Source: Granulicella sp. S156 (lineage in GTDB: Bacteria > Acidobacteriota > Terriglobia > Terriglobales > Acidobacteriaceae). From it: a stretch of 64,000 bases of DNA. Within the stretch, counting starts at the first letter, position 1; each line of letters opens with the position of its first letter. Below the pieces are notes generated by a model. The model was not told the origin of the DNA. It worked only from the letters and a program-made list of their open reading frames with translations, and searched no databases. Shown here one piece after another: positions 9,675-17,123 of the stretch. Position numbers and translations under genes: made by a program. The stretch is taken from assembly GCF_009766105.1 (NCBI RefSeq), contig NZ_LMUH01000005.1, forward strand, positions 396,315-460,314, given 5' to 3'.

Positions 9675-10661
9675 TCAGCCCGCGAGGGCTGTCTGGATCG
9701 AGTAATCGACGTACAAGTGATAGATCGTCTCGTGAATCGCCTGGCATTCCTGTTGGATGCTGCGAAGATAGCTGACAATGTCGCCGGAGAGAATCTCGTC
9801 GACGCTGGCGAAGCCGAGCTTCGCGCTGAGGCGTCCAGCGATGCGGTGCAGCTCCTCGGCGCGGCTCTTGCCGGAGTTGCGCTGAATGGCTTGCAGCGCG
9901 GTCTGCAGGCTGTCGATGGAGAAGCGCAGCGAGTGCGGAAACTCCGGGTCGAGCAGCAGAAACTCAAGGATGCGCTCAGGCGTAAGGTCGGCGGTGTAGA
10001 CCTTGCAGTAGGCCTCGAATGCCGTTGCACTACGCAGCAGCCCCATCCACTCGAGATACTCATTGCCCTCGGGCAGGCGGTCCGGTTGCGACCAGAGGTC
10101 TTCGTGATAGGCCTCGAGCAGTATGGCGGTCGCGGTGGCACGCTCCAGGTAACGGCCGACCTGAATAAAGTGCCAACCCTCGCCGTGCGACATCGTCGAG
10201 TCCGTCACGCCCTGAAACTGGTGGACGGCCTCCATCACCTGTTGCAGGAACGCGGCAGGTGTCTCGCTGTTGTCCTGCAGCGCTTCGGCGTGCATCACGC
10301 TCTGCAGCTCAGGCCGCGTGACTTCGAGGTACAGCGAGTTCAGCCGATGCCACTGCTCGGTCGAGATCTGCTCGCGCACATGGCGCGAATTTTCTCTCGC
10401 GCGGATGATGCAGGAGAGCACCGAAGACTTGTTGTTCACATCGAAGGTAAGCGTGCGCGCCAGCTCATAGGGGTCGCCGTTCCAGCGGATGCGCCGCGGC
10501 TTGCCAAGAGCCTGTACCAGACGCTGCCAGCGGTGGTCGGAGCTGGTGGCGCTCTCATCGAGCATCAGGTTCAGGTTTACGTCGAGCAGGCGCGTCGTGT
10601 GCTCCGCGCGTTCCAGATAGCGCGACATCCAGTAGAGCGAATCGGCAACACGTGAGAGCAA
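9675..10661 (-). CDS. Alpha-E domain protein (DUF403)
   Basis: This 328-residue, almost entirely helical protein starts MLSRVADSLYWMSRYLERAEHT, the hallmark N-terminus of the alpha-E family. Conserved family blocks such as HFIQVGRYLERA at about residues 165-175 and the helix-rich remainder fit. The family has no catalytic residues with a proven role and is known mainly from its constant association with circularly permuted ATP-grasp and transglutaminase proteins. Here the transglutaminase lies 101 bases downstream, while the ATP-grasp gene lies 1.5 kb upstream, beyond a TetR gene. Length matches the family. Confidence 0.88.
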   Translation of the reverse strand: MLSRVADSLYWMSRYLERAEHTTRLLDVNLNLMLDESATSSDHRWQRLVQALGKPRRIRWNGDPYELARTLTFDVNNKSSVLSCIIRARENSRHVREQISTEQWHRLNSLYLEVTRPELQSVMHAEALQDNSETPAAFLQQVMEAVHQFQGVTDSTMSHGEGWHFIQVGRYLERATATAILLEAYHEDLWSQPDRLPEGNEYLEWMGLLRSATAFEAYCKVYTADLTPERILEFLLLDPEFPHSLRFSIDSLQTALQAIQRNSGKSRAEELHRIAGRLSAKLGFASVDEILSGDIVSYLRSIQQECQAIHETIYHLYVDYSIQTALAG

Positions 10662-10757
10662 ATCGTCTCCCTTTCCTGATACAAACTGGCCTGGATAAGG
10701 CTTTCCCTCTGCGGCCTGATGAAATCGCTGCCGCTTCGGAAAAATGTAACGGAGATT

Positions 10758-11411
10758 TCACTTTACACTGACGGCGGCTGTGTTTGAAGGGATCCTTCCA
10801 TCCGACGGCAATCCGACGGTTCTGAGGCAGAGGCGTTCCAGCTTGTCCGTCAGGCGGTTTCGATTGACTCGTTTTTCAGAGGCACAGGCCGCCTCCGTAA
10901 CGCCGTGGAAGCCGTTGAACAAAAAGACGGCTGTGAAGTGAGGGTCGTCGATCGACCACGCTCCGGCGGCAGCTCCTGCCTGCAGCAGCTCCAGGAGATG
11001 ATCGATGACGCGATTGTTGAAAAGGCCTCCATTCCCGACGGCCGGATGGGACTCCAGGTAGACAACATCGTGCAGCGGCTTTAAATCGAAATAGCCGGCC
11101 ACTCCGGCCTGGGCCCAAGCCTTCAGCTTTCCTGGCCAATCCTCCGCTGCCTTCGTGGCGACCGCTGTTTGTATCTTCTCCAGCAGCCCTAGCTCGAACC
11201 GTTCGCGGAGTGCCTCCAGCACGTCCTCTTTGGACGAAAAATAGAGATAGAACGTCCCCTTGGCGACATCGGCGCGCGAGGTGATCTGCTCGATCGTTGT
11301 AGGGGCGACGCCCTGTTCCAGGAAGAGGCGATAGGCAGCATGGATCAGCTCGTCACGCCGCTCTTGAGGGGGCTTGGTCCGAGGACGGGCTTTGGTAGCA
11401 GTACGCGTCAA
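10758..11411 (-). CDS. TetR/AcrR family transcriptional regulator
   Basis: The 217-residue protein has a TetR-type helix-turn-helix at about residues 15-60 (RRDELIHAAYRLFLEQGV, then ADVAKGTFYLYFSSKEDV) and an all-helical ligand domain. The start is a TTG at 11411 with GGAGGA six bases upstream; an ATG in the same area is in another frame and a TTG at 11435 lacks a site. It lies 61 bases after a 78-residue gene, and both seem to be driven by the promoter at 11775-11803, which contains an inverted repeat suited to TetR-type binding, so autoregulation is likely. It separates the ATP-grasp gene from the alpha-E gene, which is an unusual position. The ligand is unknown. Confidence 0.9.
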   Translation of the reverse strand: MTRTATKARPRTKPPQERRDELIHAAYRLFLEQGVAPTTIEQITSRADVAKGTFYLYFSSKEDVLEALRERFELGLLEKIQTAVATKAAEDWPGKLKAWAQAGVAGYFDLKPLHDVVYLESHPAVGNGGLFNNRVIDHLLELLQAGAAAGAWSIDDPHFTAVFLFNGFHGVTEAACASEKRVNRNRLTDKLERLCLRTVGLPSDGRIPSNTAAVSVK

Positions 11412-11472
11412 TACATGTCCTCCATGGCAGAACAAAGGTCACTAACAGCAGCATAGAGCACATGCGGGAAAG

Positions 11473-11709
11473 TCATGCGTTCGCAGGGGCGTTGGTAACT
11501 CTGGCGGCCACGCAAGCCGCAGCGGCAATCGTCACAGGCCGCCAACCCGAAGCGTCGCCGTCTGCAACGCAATCCATCGTCTCTAAAGATTCGATCCAGT
11601 CCATGGCTGCCGCGATCGCTTCTTCCGGCCCGTATGTCTTCAGCACAGCCGTATAAAAGGCCGCCAGCTCCTTCTCCGCTGTTCTCAAATCCGTTTCATT
11701 CTCGTACAT
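11473..11709 (-). CDS. Small hypothetical protein upstream of TetR
   Basis: This 78-residue product is not recognised. Its first 45 residues are acidic and helix-forming (LRTAEKELAAFYTAVLKTYG); the second half is alanine-rich with two cysteines. An ATG with GGAG eight bases upstream, the promoter at 11775-11803 and the codirectional TetR gene 61 bases downstream favour a real gene. The opposite-strand frame over the same bases has no comparable start signal. It may be co-regulated by the TetR protein. Confidence 0.55.
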   Translation of the reverse strand: MYENETDLRTAEKELAAFYTAVLKTYGPEEAIAAAMDWIESLETMDCVADGDASGWRPVTIAAAACVAARVTNAPANA

Positions 11710-11774
11710 CGCAACGACTCCTTACCACCGGGCTACGACGCCCAGTCTCGAACTCGCCAAGTCCGTATGTAGAG

Positions 11775-11803
11775 ATTATCAGTAATGACTGGTGGTCAGT
11801 CAA
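11775..11803 (-). promoter_or_regulatory. Sigma-70 type promoter with an inverted-repeat operator in its spacer
   Basis: Read on the minus strand, TTGACT (11798-11803) and GATAAT (11775-11780) are separated by exactly 17 bases. The spacer and the -35 box overlap an inverted repeat TGACTG-N5-CAGTCA (11786-11802), extended to 7 of 8 matching bases per arm. It lies 66 bases before the small gene. Repeats of this form are common operators for TetR-family proteins, and a TetR gene lies in the unit it drives. Confidence 0.7.
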
Positions 11804-11965
11804 TACAATCTGCAAAATTTAATCCACCGGTGATGGGCCGATGCCTCATTAAAGACAAGGGTTTTATAGTCTGCCCTGGGCGCCGTCGAGTTCCCACACA
11901 TGGCTGCTGACCATTGTGATCCCCAGCCCGCGTACCCGCGACGAGTTGTTTTTGTCTTTGTTTTT

Positions 11966-12149
11966 CTGGCTTGTCATTCCGAGCGTAGCGAGCGAACCTG
12001 CTGTCTCCCGTTCTTTGTTCGTATCACCCATAGACATATAGGACGGTATTGGAAGGAGATAGCCTGTGTTGGGGCATCGCACTTGTGGTGACATTGGTGA
12101 AAAGCGGGAGAAATCAGGTTCGCTCGCTACGCTCGGAATGACAAACCAG
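11966..12149. repeat. Dispersed element with 35-base inverted arms
   Basis: The left arm (11966-12000, containing GTCATTCCGAGCGTAGCGAG) and the right arm (12115-12149) are reverse complements at 34 of 35 positions, enclosing about 114 bases. A single related arm lies at 19648-19690, and a decayed relative at 56168-56220. It resembles REP/BIME-like intergenic elements. On the minus strand it lies directly after the ATP-grasp gene. Confidence 0.75.
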
Positions 12150-12179
12150 AAAGGCAAGCACCCTTCTCCGGTCACACCG

Positions 12180-13655
12180 CTAACTCAACACCCACGTATC
12201 CTTCGACCCGCCACCCTGTGAGCTATTCACCACCAGCGACCCGCGCTTGAGCGCGACCCGCGTAAGTCCCCCGGGCACGATCGTGACCTTGTCCCCATAC
12301 AGCACATAGGGCCGCAGGTCGACGTGCCGCGGCTCCAGTTCATCGCCGATCAAACACGGCGCGCGAGAGAAGCTGATCGTCGGTTGCGCAATGTAGTTGC
12401 GAGGATTGGCCTTGATGCGCTCGGCAAAATCCGCGCGCTCCTTGGCGGTCGAGTGTGGGCCAATCAGCATGCCATAGCCGCCTGACTCGCCCACCGCCTT
12501 GACCACCAGCTTGTCGAGGTTCGCCAGCACATGCTGACGGTCCTTCTCTCTCGCGCAGAGGTAGGTCTCGACATTGTTCAGCACCGGCTCTTCGCTCAGG
12601 TAGTAGCGGATGATGTCCGGCACATAGGCATAGATCGCCTTGTCGTCGGCGACTCCGGTGCCGAAGGCGTTGGACAGCGTCACATTGCCCGCGCGATACG
12701 CATTGAACAGCCCCGCAACGCCCAGCATAGAGTCCGCGCGGAAGGACAGCGGATCGATGAAGTCGTCGTCCACGCGCCGATAGATCACATCCACGCGCCG
12801 CAACCCGCTGGTGGTGCGCATGTAGCAGACGTTGTCATGCACCACGAGGTCGCGGCCCTCGACGAGCTCAATACCCATCTGACGAGCCAGGTACGCATGC
12901 TCGAAGTAGGCGGAGTTGAAGACCCCGGGAGACAGCAGCACGATGTTCGGCTCCGGACGGCCCTCCGGCGCGAGCGAGCGCAGCGTGCTCAGCAGCACCT
13001 GCGTGTAGTGCTCGATCGGCCGCACGTTGTAGCTGCGGAAGAGCTGCGGGAAGATGCGCTTCATTACGCGCCGGTTGGTGAGCATATAGCTCACGCCCGA
13101 AGGCACGCGCAGGTTGTCTTCGAGCACGGCGAAGTCGCCGTTCTCGAGTCGAATCAAATCTGTTCCACAGACGGCGATATAGACATTGCGCGGAACCTGC
13201 AGGCCGCTCATCTGGCGGCGGAACTGTGGGCACGAGTACACCAGCTCGCGCGGAACGATGCCGTCCTGCAGGATGCGGCCATCGTTATAGATGTCTTTGA
13301 GAAAGAGGTTGAGCGCGGTAATGCGCTGGGTCAGGCCCCGCTCCACCGTCGCCCACTCTGCGGCGGTGATGATGCGTGGCAGCAGGTCGTAGGGAAAGAT
13401 CCGCTCCGTGCCTTCATCGCGCCCGTAGACGGTGAAGGTGATGCCCTGGTTGAGAAAGCTCAGATCGGCGGCCTGTTTGCGCCGCTGGACCTCTTCCGGC
13501 GGCAGCGCGGCAAAGTGCTCCAGCAGCGGCTCGTAGTGCTCGTGCAGGGTATTCGCGCCGGAGAACATCTCATCGTACGCATGGTCGAGCTCATAGTTTT
13601 TCAGCGCTGCGAGCTCGCGCGGGCGGAGCGGAAGTCCCGAGGAAGTGTTATCCAT
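12180..13655 (-). CDS. Circularly permuted ATP-grasp protein (type 2)
   Basis: The 491-residue protein belongs to the circularly permuted ATP-grasp family (DUF404/DUF407). Recognisable family blocks are [22 protein letters not shown] near the N-terminus, YDVVIRE-like lysine and acidic segments such as [20 protein letters not shown], and the C-terminal ATP-grasp signature [11 protein letters not shown] with [21 protein letters not shown]. Such enzymes are predicted amide ligases activating a carboxylate with ATP. The ATG at 13655 was chosen because the family starts close to this point; upstream codons are of non-family composition. It normally travels directly with the alpha-E and transglutaminase genes, which here are 1.5 kb downstream past a TetR unit. 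The last residues lie directly against a dispersed repeat. Confidence 0.9.
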   Translation of the reverse strand: MDNTSSGLPLRPRELAALKNYELDHAYDEMFSGANTLHEHYEPLLEHFAALPPEEVQRRKQAADLSFLNQGITFTVYGRDEGTERIFPYDLLPRIITAAEWATVERGLTQRITALNLFLKDIYNDGRILQDGIVPRELVYSCPQFRRQMSGLQVPRNVYIAVCGTDLIRLENGDFAVLEDNLRVPSGVSYMLTNRRVMKRIFPQLFRSYNVRPIEHYTQVLLSTLRSLAPEGRPEPNIVLLSPGVFNSAYFEHAYLARQMGIELVEGRDLVVHDNVCYMRTTSGLRRVDVIYRRVDDDFIDPLSFRADSMLGVAGLFNAYRAGNVTLSNAFGTGVADDKAIYAYVPDIIRYYLSEEPVLNNVETYLCAREKDRQHVLANLDKLVVKAVGESGGYGMLIGPHSTAKERADFAERIKANPRNYIAQPTISFSRAPCLIGDELEPRHVDLRPYVLYGDKVTIVPGGLTRVALKRGSLVVNSSQGGGSKDTWVLS

Positions 13656-14039
13656 GTGAATTTTCAGTATAGGGGAACTCCCATAGGCAATTAGCCAACA
13701 ACTCCAAGCGCGCCACCCATAATTCACTTCGTTTTGAAGGGGCGGGGCTTCAGCCCAGCCGTCAGAAGGCAATCTGTTGCGGTGGCTTTAGCCACGGAGG
13801 GGGGGACGATGCCAAGCCTCGCCCCAGAAGCCGTCGCGTACCGTGGCGCTCTCTTCGCGCCCGTTGCGTCAAGGCTTTTACGCCTTCTTGATGGGGCATA
13901 CCGCCTCGATGCGGTAAACTAACAGGGACGCGCTTTTTACACAATTCCGGAGCCCTGAAGGCCTGCGCCTTCTTCCCCGCGCGCACCTAGCTCCCAAAAA
14001 CCGATATTAAGACTGATTCAGAACAGGATCCCTCTCTAA
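13656..14039. other. Intergenic region filled with short dispersed repeats
   Basis: No gene is supported. The stretch has small hairpins (GTGGCT-TT-AGCCAC near 13783-13796; GGGGCTTCAGCCC near 13743-13755) and a block at 13828-13880 (CCGTCGCGTACCGTGGCG... CCGTTGCGTCAAGG) that recurs at 17025-17073. The words TGTTGCGGTGGCTTT recur at about 49086-49100. The region must also hold the divergent promoters of the ATP-grasp gene and typA, but none is clear. Confidence 0.55.
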
Positions 14040-15881
14040 GTGAGCACCTCGACGACCGCCCAAGCCATCCGTAACATCGCCATTATTGCCCACGTTGATC
14101 ACGGCAAGACCACCCTGGTCGACGCCATGCTGCGTCAGAGCGGCACCTTCCGCGCCAACGAAGCCGTTGCCGAGCGCGTCATGGACTCCAACGACCTTGA
14201 AAAAGAGCGTGGCATCACCATTCTCGCCAAGAACACGGCGATCCAGTATCACGACTCCAAGATCAACATCGTCGACACCCCCGGCCACGCTGACTTCGGT
14301 GGCGAGGTAGAGCGCGCTCTCAAGATGGTCGACGGCGTCGTCCTGCTGGTGGACGCCTCTGAAGGCCCTCTGCCCCAGACCCGCTACGTGCTCTCCAAGG
14401 CACTCGAGGCCAAGCTGACGCCGATCGTCGTCGTCAACAAGATTGATCGTCCCGACGCCCGTCCGCAGGAAGTCCTGAACGAGGTCTATGACCTCTTCAT
14501 CGATCTCGATGCCGACGAGAGCGTCCTCGAGTTCCCTGTCATCTACACCAACGGCAAGGCAGGCACCGCGACTATGGACCTCAACGTCCCCGGCGTGGAT
14601 CTGCAGCCGCTCTTCGAGCTCATCTTCAAGACCATCCCGGCTGCAACGGGAACTCCTGACGGCGACCTCCAGGTGCTCGTCACCAATCTCGACTACTCCG
14701 ACTACCTCGGTCGCCTGGCGATTGCCCGTGTCTTCAACGGCACGCTGCGCATCGGCCAGGAGGTCAATCTTTCGCGCATCGACGGCAAGCTCGAAACCGT
14801 CAAGGTCACCAAGCTCTTCACCTTCAACGGCCTCAAGCGCACAGACACCAATGAGACCGAGGTCGGCGACATCATCGCCGTCGCCGGTATCCCGGGCATC
14901 ACCATCGGCGAGAGCTTCTGCGCGCTCGAAAACCCCAAGCCGCTGCCCCCGATCAAGATCGATGAGCCGACCATCGCTATCGTCTTCTCGGTCAACAACG
15001 GACCATTCGCTGGCCGTGAAGGCAAGCTCGTCACCTCGCGCAACATCAAGGAGCGTCTCGAAAAGGAGCTCCTCACCAACGTCTCCATCCGTGTCGAAGA
15101 CACCGGCACTCCGGATAACTTCAAGGTCCTGGGCCGTGGTGAACTCCAGCTCTCCGTGCTCATCGAGATGATGCGCCGCGAAGGCTTCGAGCTCATGGTC
15201 TCGCGTCCCACCATCGTCACCAAGCGCATCAATGACCAGCTCATGGAGCCCTCCGAGATCCTCACCATCGATATTCCGGAGAGCTTCGTCGGCACGGTCA
15301 TCGAACGCCTCGGACCGAGAAAAGGCGAGATGGTCAAGATGGCGAACCACGGCTCAGGCCGTGTCCGCATGGAGTTCAAGGTCCCGTCGCGCGGCCTCAT
15401 CGGTCTGCGCAACGAGATGCTCACCGAGACCCGCGGCACCATCGTGATGAACTCCATCGCCGGTGAGTACATCCCCTATACCGGTGAGATTCCGCAACGT
15501 CCTTCAGGCGCGCTGATCTCCGACCGCCAGGGTGTTACGACGCTTTACGCGCTGGACGGCACGCAAGAGCGCGGAATCCTGTTCCTCGGCGACGGCGTTG
15601 AAGTCTACGAAGGCATGATCATCGGCGAGCACTCCCGCGACAACGATCTCGACGTCAACTGCGTCCGCGAGAAGAAGCTAACCAACATGCGCGCCTCCGG
15701 TTCTGACGATGCGGTCCGCCTGGTGCCCTTCAAGGTGCTCACGCTGGAACAGTCCATCGAGTTCATCGCAGACGACGAGCTGGTAGAAGTCACGCCCAAG
15801 TCGCTGCGCATGCGCAAGAAGATCCTCCAGGCCAACCGCCGCCCCAAGGGCAGCCGCAGCGGCACCCAACAGCCCGAGTAA
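14040..15881 (+). CDS. typA: Translational GTPase TypA/BipA
   Basis: This 613-residue GTPase binds the ribosome and is needed for 50S assembly and growth under stress or cold. The G domain shows G1 [10 protein letters not shown]2 RGITILAKN (typical of TypA), G3 [14 protein letters not shown] and G4 NKIDRP within the first 140 residues. EF-G-like domains II, III and V follow, and the TypA-specific C-terminal domain is present with a basic tail. Length equals the family norm. The start is GTG at 14040; no strong ribosome-binding site precedes it, but the protein begins at the usual distance from G1. It stands alone with a terminator right after the stop. Confidence 0.97.
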   Translation: MSTSTTAQAIRNIAIIAHVDHGKTTLVDAMLRQSGTFRANEAVAERVMDSNDLEKERGITILAKNTAIQYHDSKINIVDTPGHADFGGEVERALKMVDGVVLLVDASEGPLPQTRYVLSKALEAKLTPIVVVNKIDRPDARPQEVLNEVYDLFIDLDADESVLEFPVIYTNGKAGTATMDLNVPGVDLQPLFELIFKTIPAATGTPDGDLQVLVTNLDYSDYLGRLAIARVFNGTLRIGQEVNLSRIDGKLETVKVTKLFTFNGLKRTDTNETEVGDIIAVAGIPGITIGESFCALENPKPLPPIKIDEPTIAIVFSVNNGPFAGREGKLVTSRNIKERLEKELLTNVSIRVEDTGTPDNFKVLGRGELQLSVLIEMMRREGFELMVSRPTIVTKRINDQLMEPSEILTIDIPESFVGTVIERLGPRKGEMVKMANHGSGRVRMEFKVPSRGLIGLRNEMLTETRGTIVMNSIAGEYIPYTGEIPQRPSGALISDRQGVTTLYALDGTQERGILFLGDGVEVYEGMIIGEHSRDNDLDVNCVREKKLTNMRASGSDDAVRLVPFKVLTLEQSIEFIADDELVEVTPKSLRMRKKILQANRRPKGSRSGTQQPE

Positions 15882-15900
15882 CTCTGAACGGTTCACAGAA

Positions 15901-15937
15901 CAAAGGCCCTCCCACGCGGAGGGCCTTTGTTGTTTTT
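15901..15937 (+). terminator. Terminator after typA
   Basis: CAAAGGCCCTCC and GGAGGGCCTTTG (15901-15929) pair perfectly around a five-base loop and are followed by a T-rich run. It lies 19 bases after the typA stop. Confidence 0.92.
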
Positions 15938-15953
15938 GTCATTCCCCAACCTC

Positions 15954-16150
15954 TGTCATCTCGACCGGAGCATGACTGTTTCATCGTCATGCGTAGTGGA
16001 GAGACCCCTGTATTTCGCGATGCGCGTATCAGTACCGTCGTCGACTCGAACAAAATACAGGGGTTTCTTGATGCAGAGTGCGCCACAGACGTTTGTATCG
16101 CGCTCTGCGTCAAGGGGTCTCTCCACTCGCGATGCTCGGTCGAGATGACA
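15954..16150. repeat. Composite dispersed repeat with nested inverted arms
   Basis: Outer arms beginning GTCATCTCGACCG (15956) and ending CGGTCGAGATGAC (16149) are complementary. Inside are GTGGAGAGACCCCTGTATTT (about 15999-16018) and its partners: AAATACAGGGG near 16054 and GGGGTCTCTCCAC near 16115-16127. The arrangement can form a cruciform with two inner stems. Open frames across it are spurious. Confidence 0.7.
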
Positions 16151-16186
16151 ATATGGGGGCAGGCAAAATTTCAGCAACAAAACACA

Positions 16187-16211
16187 CGAGGCCGCCCAAA
16201 GGGCGGCCTCG
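16187..16211 (-). terminator. Terminator of the superoxide dismutase gene
   Basis: An 11-base perfect stem (CGAGGCCGCCC) with an AAA loop lies 18 bases past the stop codon on the minus strand and is followed there by a T-rich tract. Confidence 0.88.
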
Positions 16212-16228
16212 TCACATCCACAACAAAA

Positions 16229-16840
16229 CTACTTCTTCGCGTGCTCGAAGCGCTTATTAACCTCAGCCCAGTTGATGACGTTCCACCAAGCCGCAAGATA
16301 ATCCGGGCGCTTGTTCTGGTACTTCAGGTAGTAAGCGTGTTCCCAGACATCGTTGCCGAGGATCGGATACAGACCCTGCGACAGCGGATTGTCCTGGTTC
16401 GGCGTGGTCAGAATCTCCAGCTTGCCGCCCTTGAACACGAGCCAGCCCCAGCCGGAGCCAAACTGCTTGGCGGTCGTCTCGTTGAACTTTTTCTTGAAAT
16501 CCTCAAACGAGCCGAAGTCTGCCTTGATCTGCGCTGCGATAGCACCGTTCGGCTCGCCGCCGCCGCCCGGTCCCATGATCTGCCAGAACATCGTGTGGTT
16601 GACATGTCCGCCGCCGTTGTTGCGAACGACTCCACGCACATCTTCAGGGATGCTGGCGAGGTCCGAAACCAGCTCTTCGGGCGTCTTCGTGCCGAGCTCG
16701 GGGTGCTTCTCAACCGCACCATTCAGATTGGTGACATAGGTCTGGTGATGCTTGTCGTGGTGCAGTTTCATCGTCGCTTCGTCGATGGTCGGCTCGAGAG
16801 CGGCATAGTCATAAGGGAGAGGGGGAAGTTCGAAAGCCAC
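16229..16840 (-). CDS. sodA: Superoxide dismutase, Mn/Fe type
   Basis: The 203-residue enzyme turns superoxide into hydrogen peroxide and oxygen. It has the N-terminal helical hairpin with ligand H27 in [13 protein letters not shown], the second histidine in [11 protein letters not shown], and the last two ligands in [19 protein letters not shown]. The glutamine in TTPNQDNPL and the GGGG turn favour the manganese type, though metal choice cannot be proved from sequence. The GTG at 16840 was chosen because CAGGAG lies nine bases upstream and it begins right at the mature family N-terminus (AFELPPLPY); a longer frame to 16891 lacks a site. No export signal is seen, so it is cytoplasmic. It is monocistronic with its own terminator, and its leader holds an eight-base stem. 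Confidence 0.94.
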   Translation of the reverse strand: MAFELPPLPYDYAALEPTIDEATMKLHHDKHHQTYVTNLNGAVEKHPELGTKTPEELVSDLASIPEDVRGVVRNNGGGHVNHTMFWQIMGPGGGGEPNGAIAAQIKADFGSFEDFKKKFNETTAKQFGSGWGWLVFKGGKLEILTTPNQDNPLSQGLYPILGNDVWEHAYYLKYQNKRPDYLAAWWNVINWAEVNKRFEHAKK

Positions 16841-16905
16841 GGTAAGTTGCTCCTGTTCGTTCGAGTTGGGGAGCGCATCGGCTCCGCACACTTGGTTGGA
16901 TGCAC

Positions 16906-16924
16906 GCGCCGCGTTTCGCGGCGC
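16906..16924 (-). other. GC-rich hairpin in the sodA leader
   Basis: GCGCCGCG-TTT-CGCGGCGC is a perfect eight-base stem with a three-base loop, 66 bases before the sodA start codon. It may affect the leader RNA; no poly-T follows on the minus strand. Confidence 0.5.
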
Positions 16925-16981
16925 AACATCGTTGAGATTACACCCACGACGCCCGTGGACGTGAAATTCCGGTGAAGAAGC

Positions 16982-17073
16982 CCTGACGCAACGGGCGCTA
17001 TGCTACACAAAGAAACACCACGAAAGCCGTCGCGTACCGTGGCGCATCCGTCGCGACCGTTGCGTCAAGGTTT
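16982..17073. repeat. Second copy of the CCGTCGCGTACCGTGGCG repeat, with flanking inverted arms
   Basis: The block at 17025-17073 matches the one at 13828-13880 over about 50 bases with few changes. In this copy, CTGACGCAACGG (from 16983) is complementary to the block's end CCGTTGCGTCA (17058-17068), so the whole can fold back. It lies between sodA and the glucoamylase gene, which diverge. Confidence 0.6.
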
Positions 17074-17123
17074 TTGCTCTTGCCCCTGTAACCTCGCTGT
17101 CGATTTGTGCTCTCATAGTCACC

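Larger units (their letters stand above)
11710..12179. other. Intergenic region with promoter, operator and a long inverted repeat
   Basis: No gene is supported in these 470 bases. Open frames here translate the dispersed repeat arms (for example CHSERSERT), a well-known source of spurious small proteins. The stretch holds the promoter and operator of the small-protein/TetR unit and the inverted repeat described separately. Confidence 0.6.

Noticed and set aside
9717-10655. Plus-strand frame of 312 codons inside the alpha-E gene
   Set aside because: Exact complement of a family protein with clear motifs.
11864-12175. Small frame with a peptide like CHSERSERT on either strand
   Set aside because: It translates the dispersed repeat arms, a known source of spurious small proteins.
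12531-13694. Plus-strand frame of 387 codons inside the ATP-grasp gene
   Set aside because: Shadow of the ATP-grasp gene; histidine/arginine-rich composition with no domain.
14007-15350. Long minus-strand open frame (447 codons) across typA
   Set aside because: It is antisense to a clear TypA gene; its aspartate- and valine-rich composition is the mirror of typA codons and it has no family motif.
15989-16975. Plus-strand frame of 328 codons across a repeat and sodA
   Set aside because: It begins in a dispersed repeat and continues antisense to superoxide dismutase.
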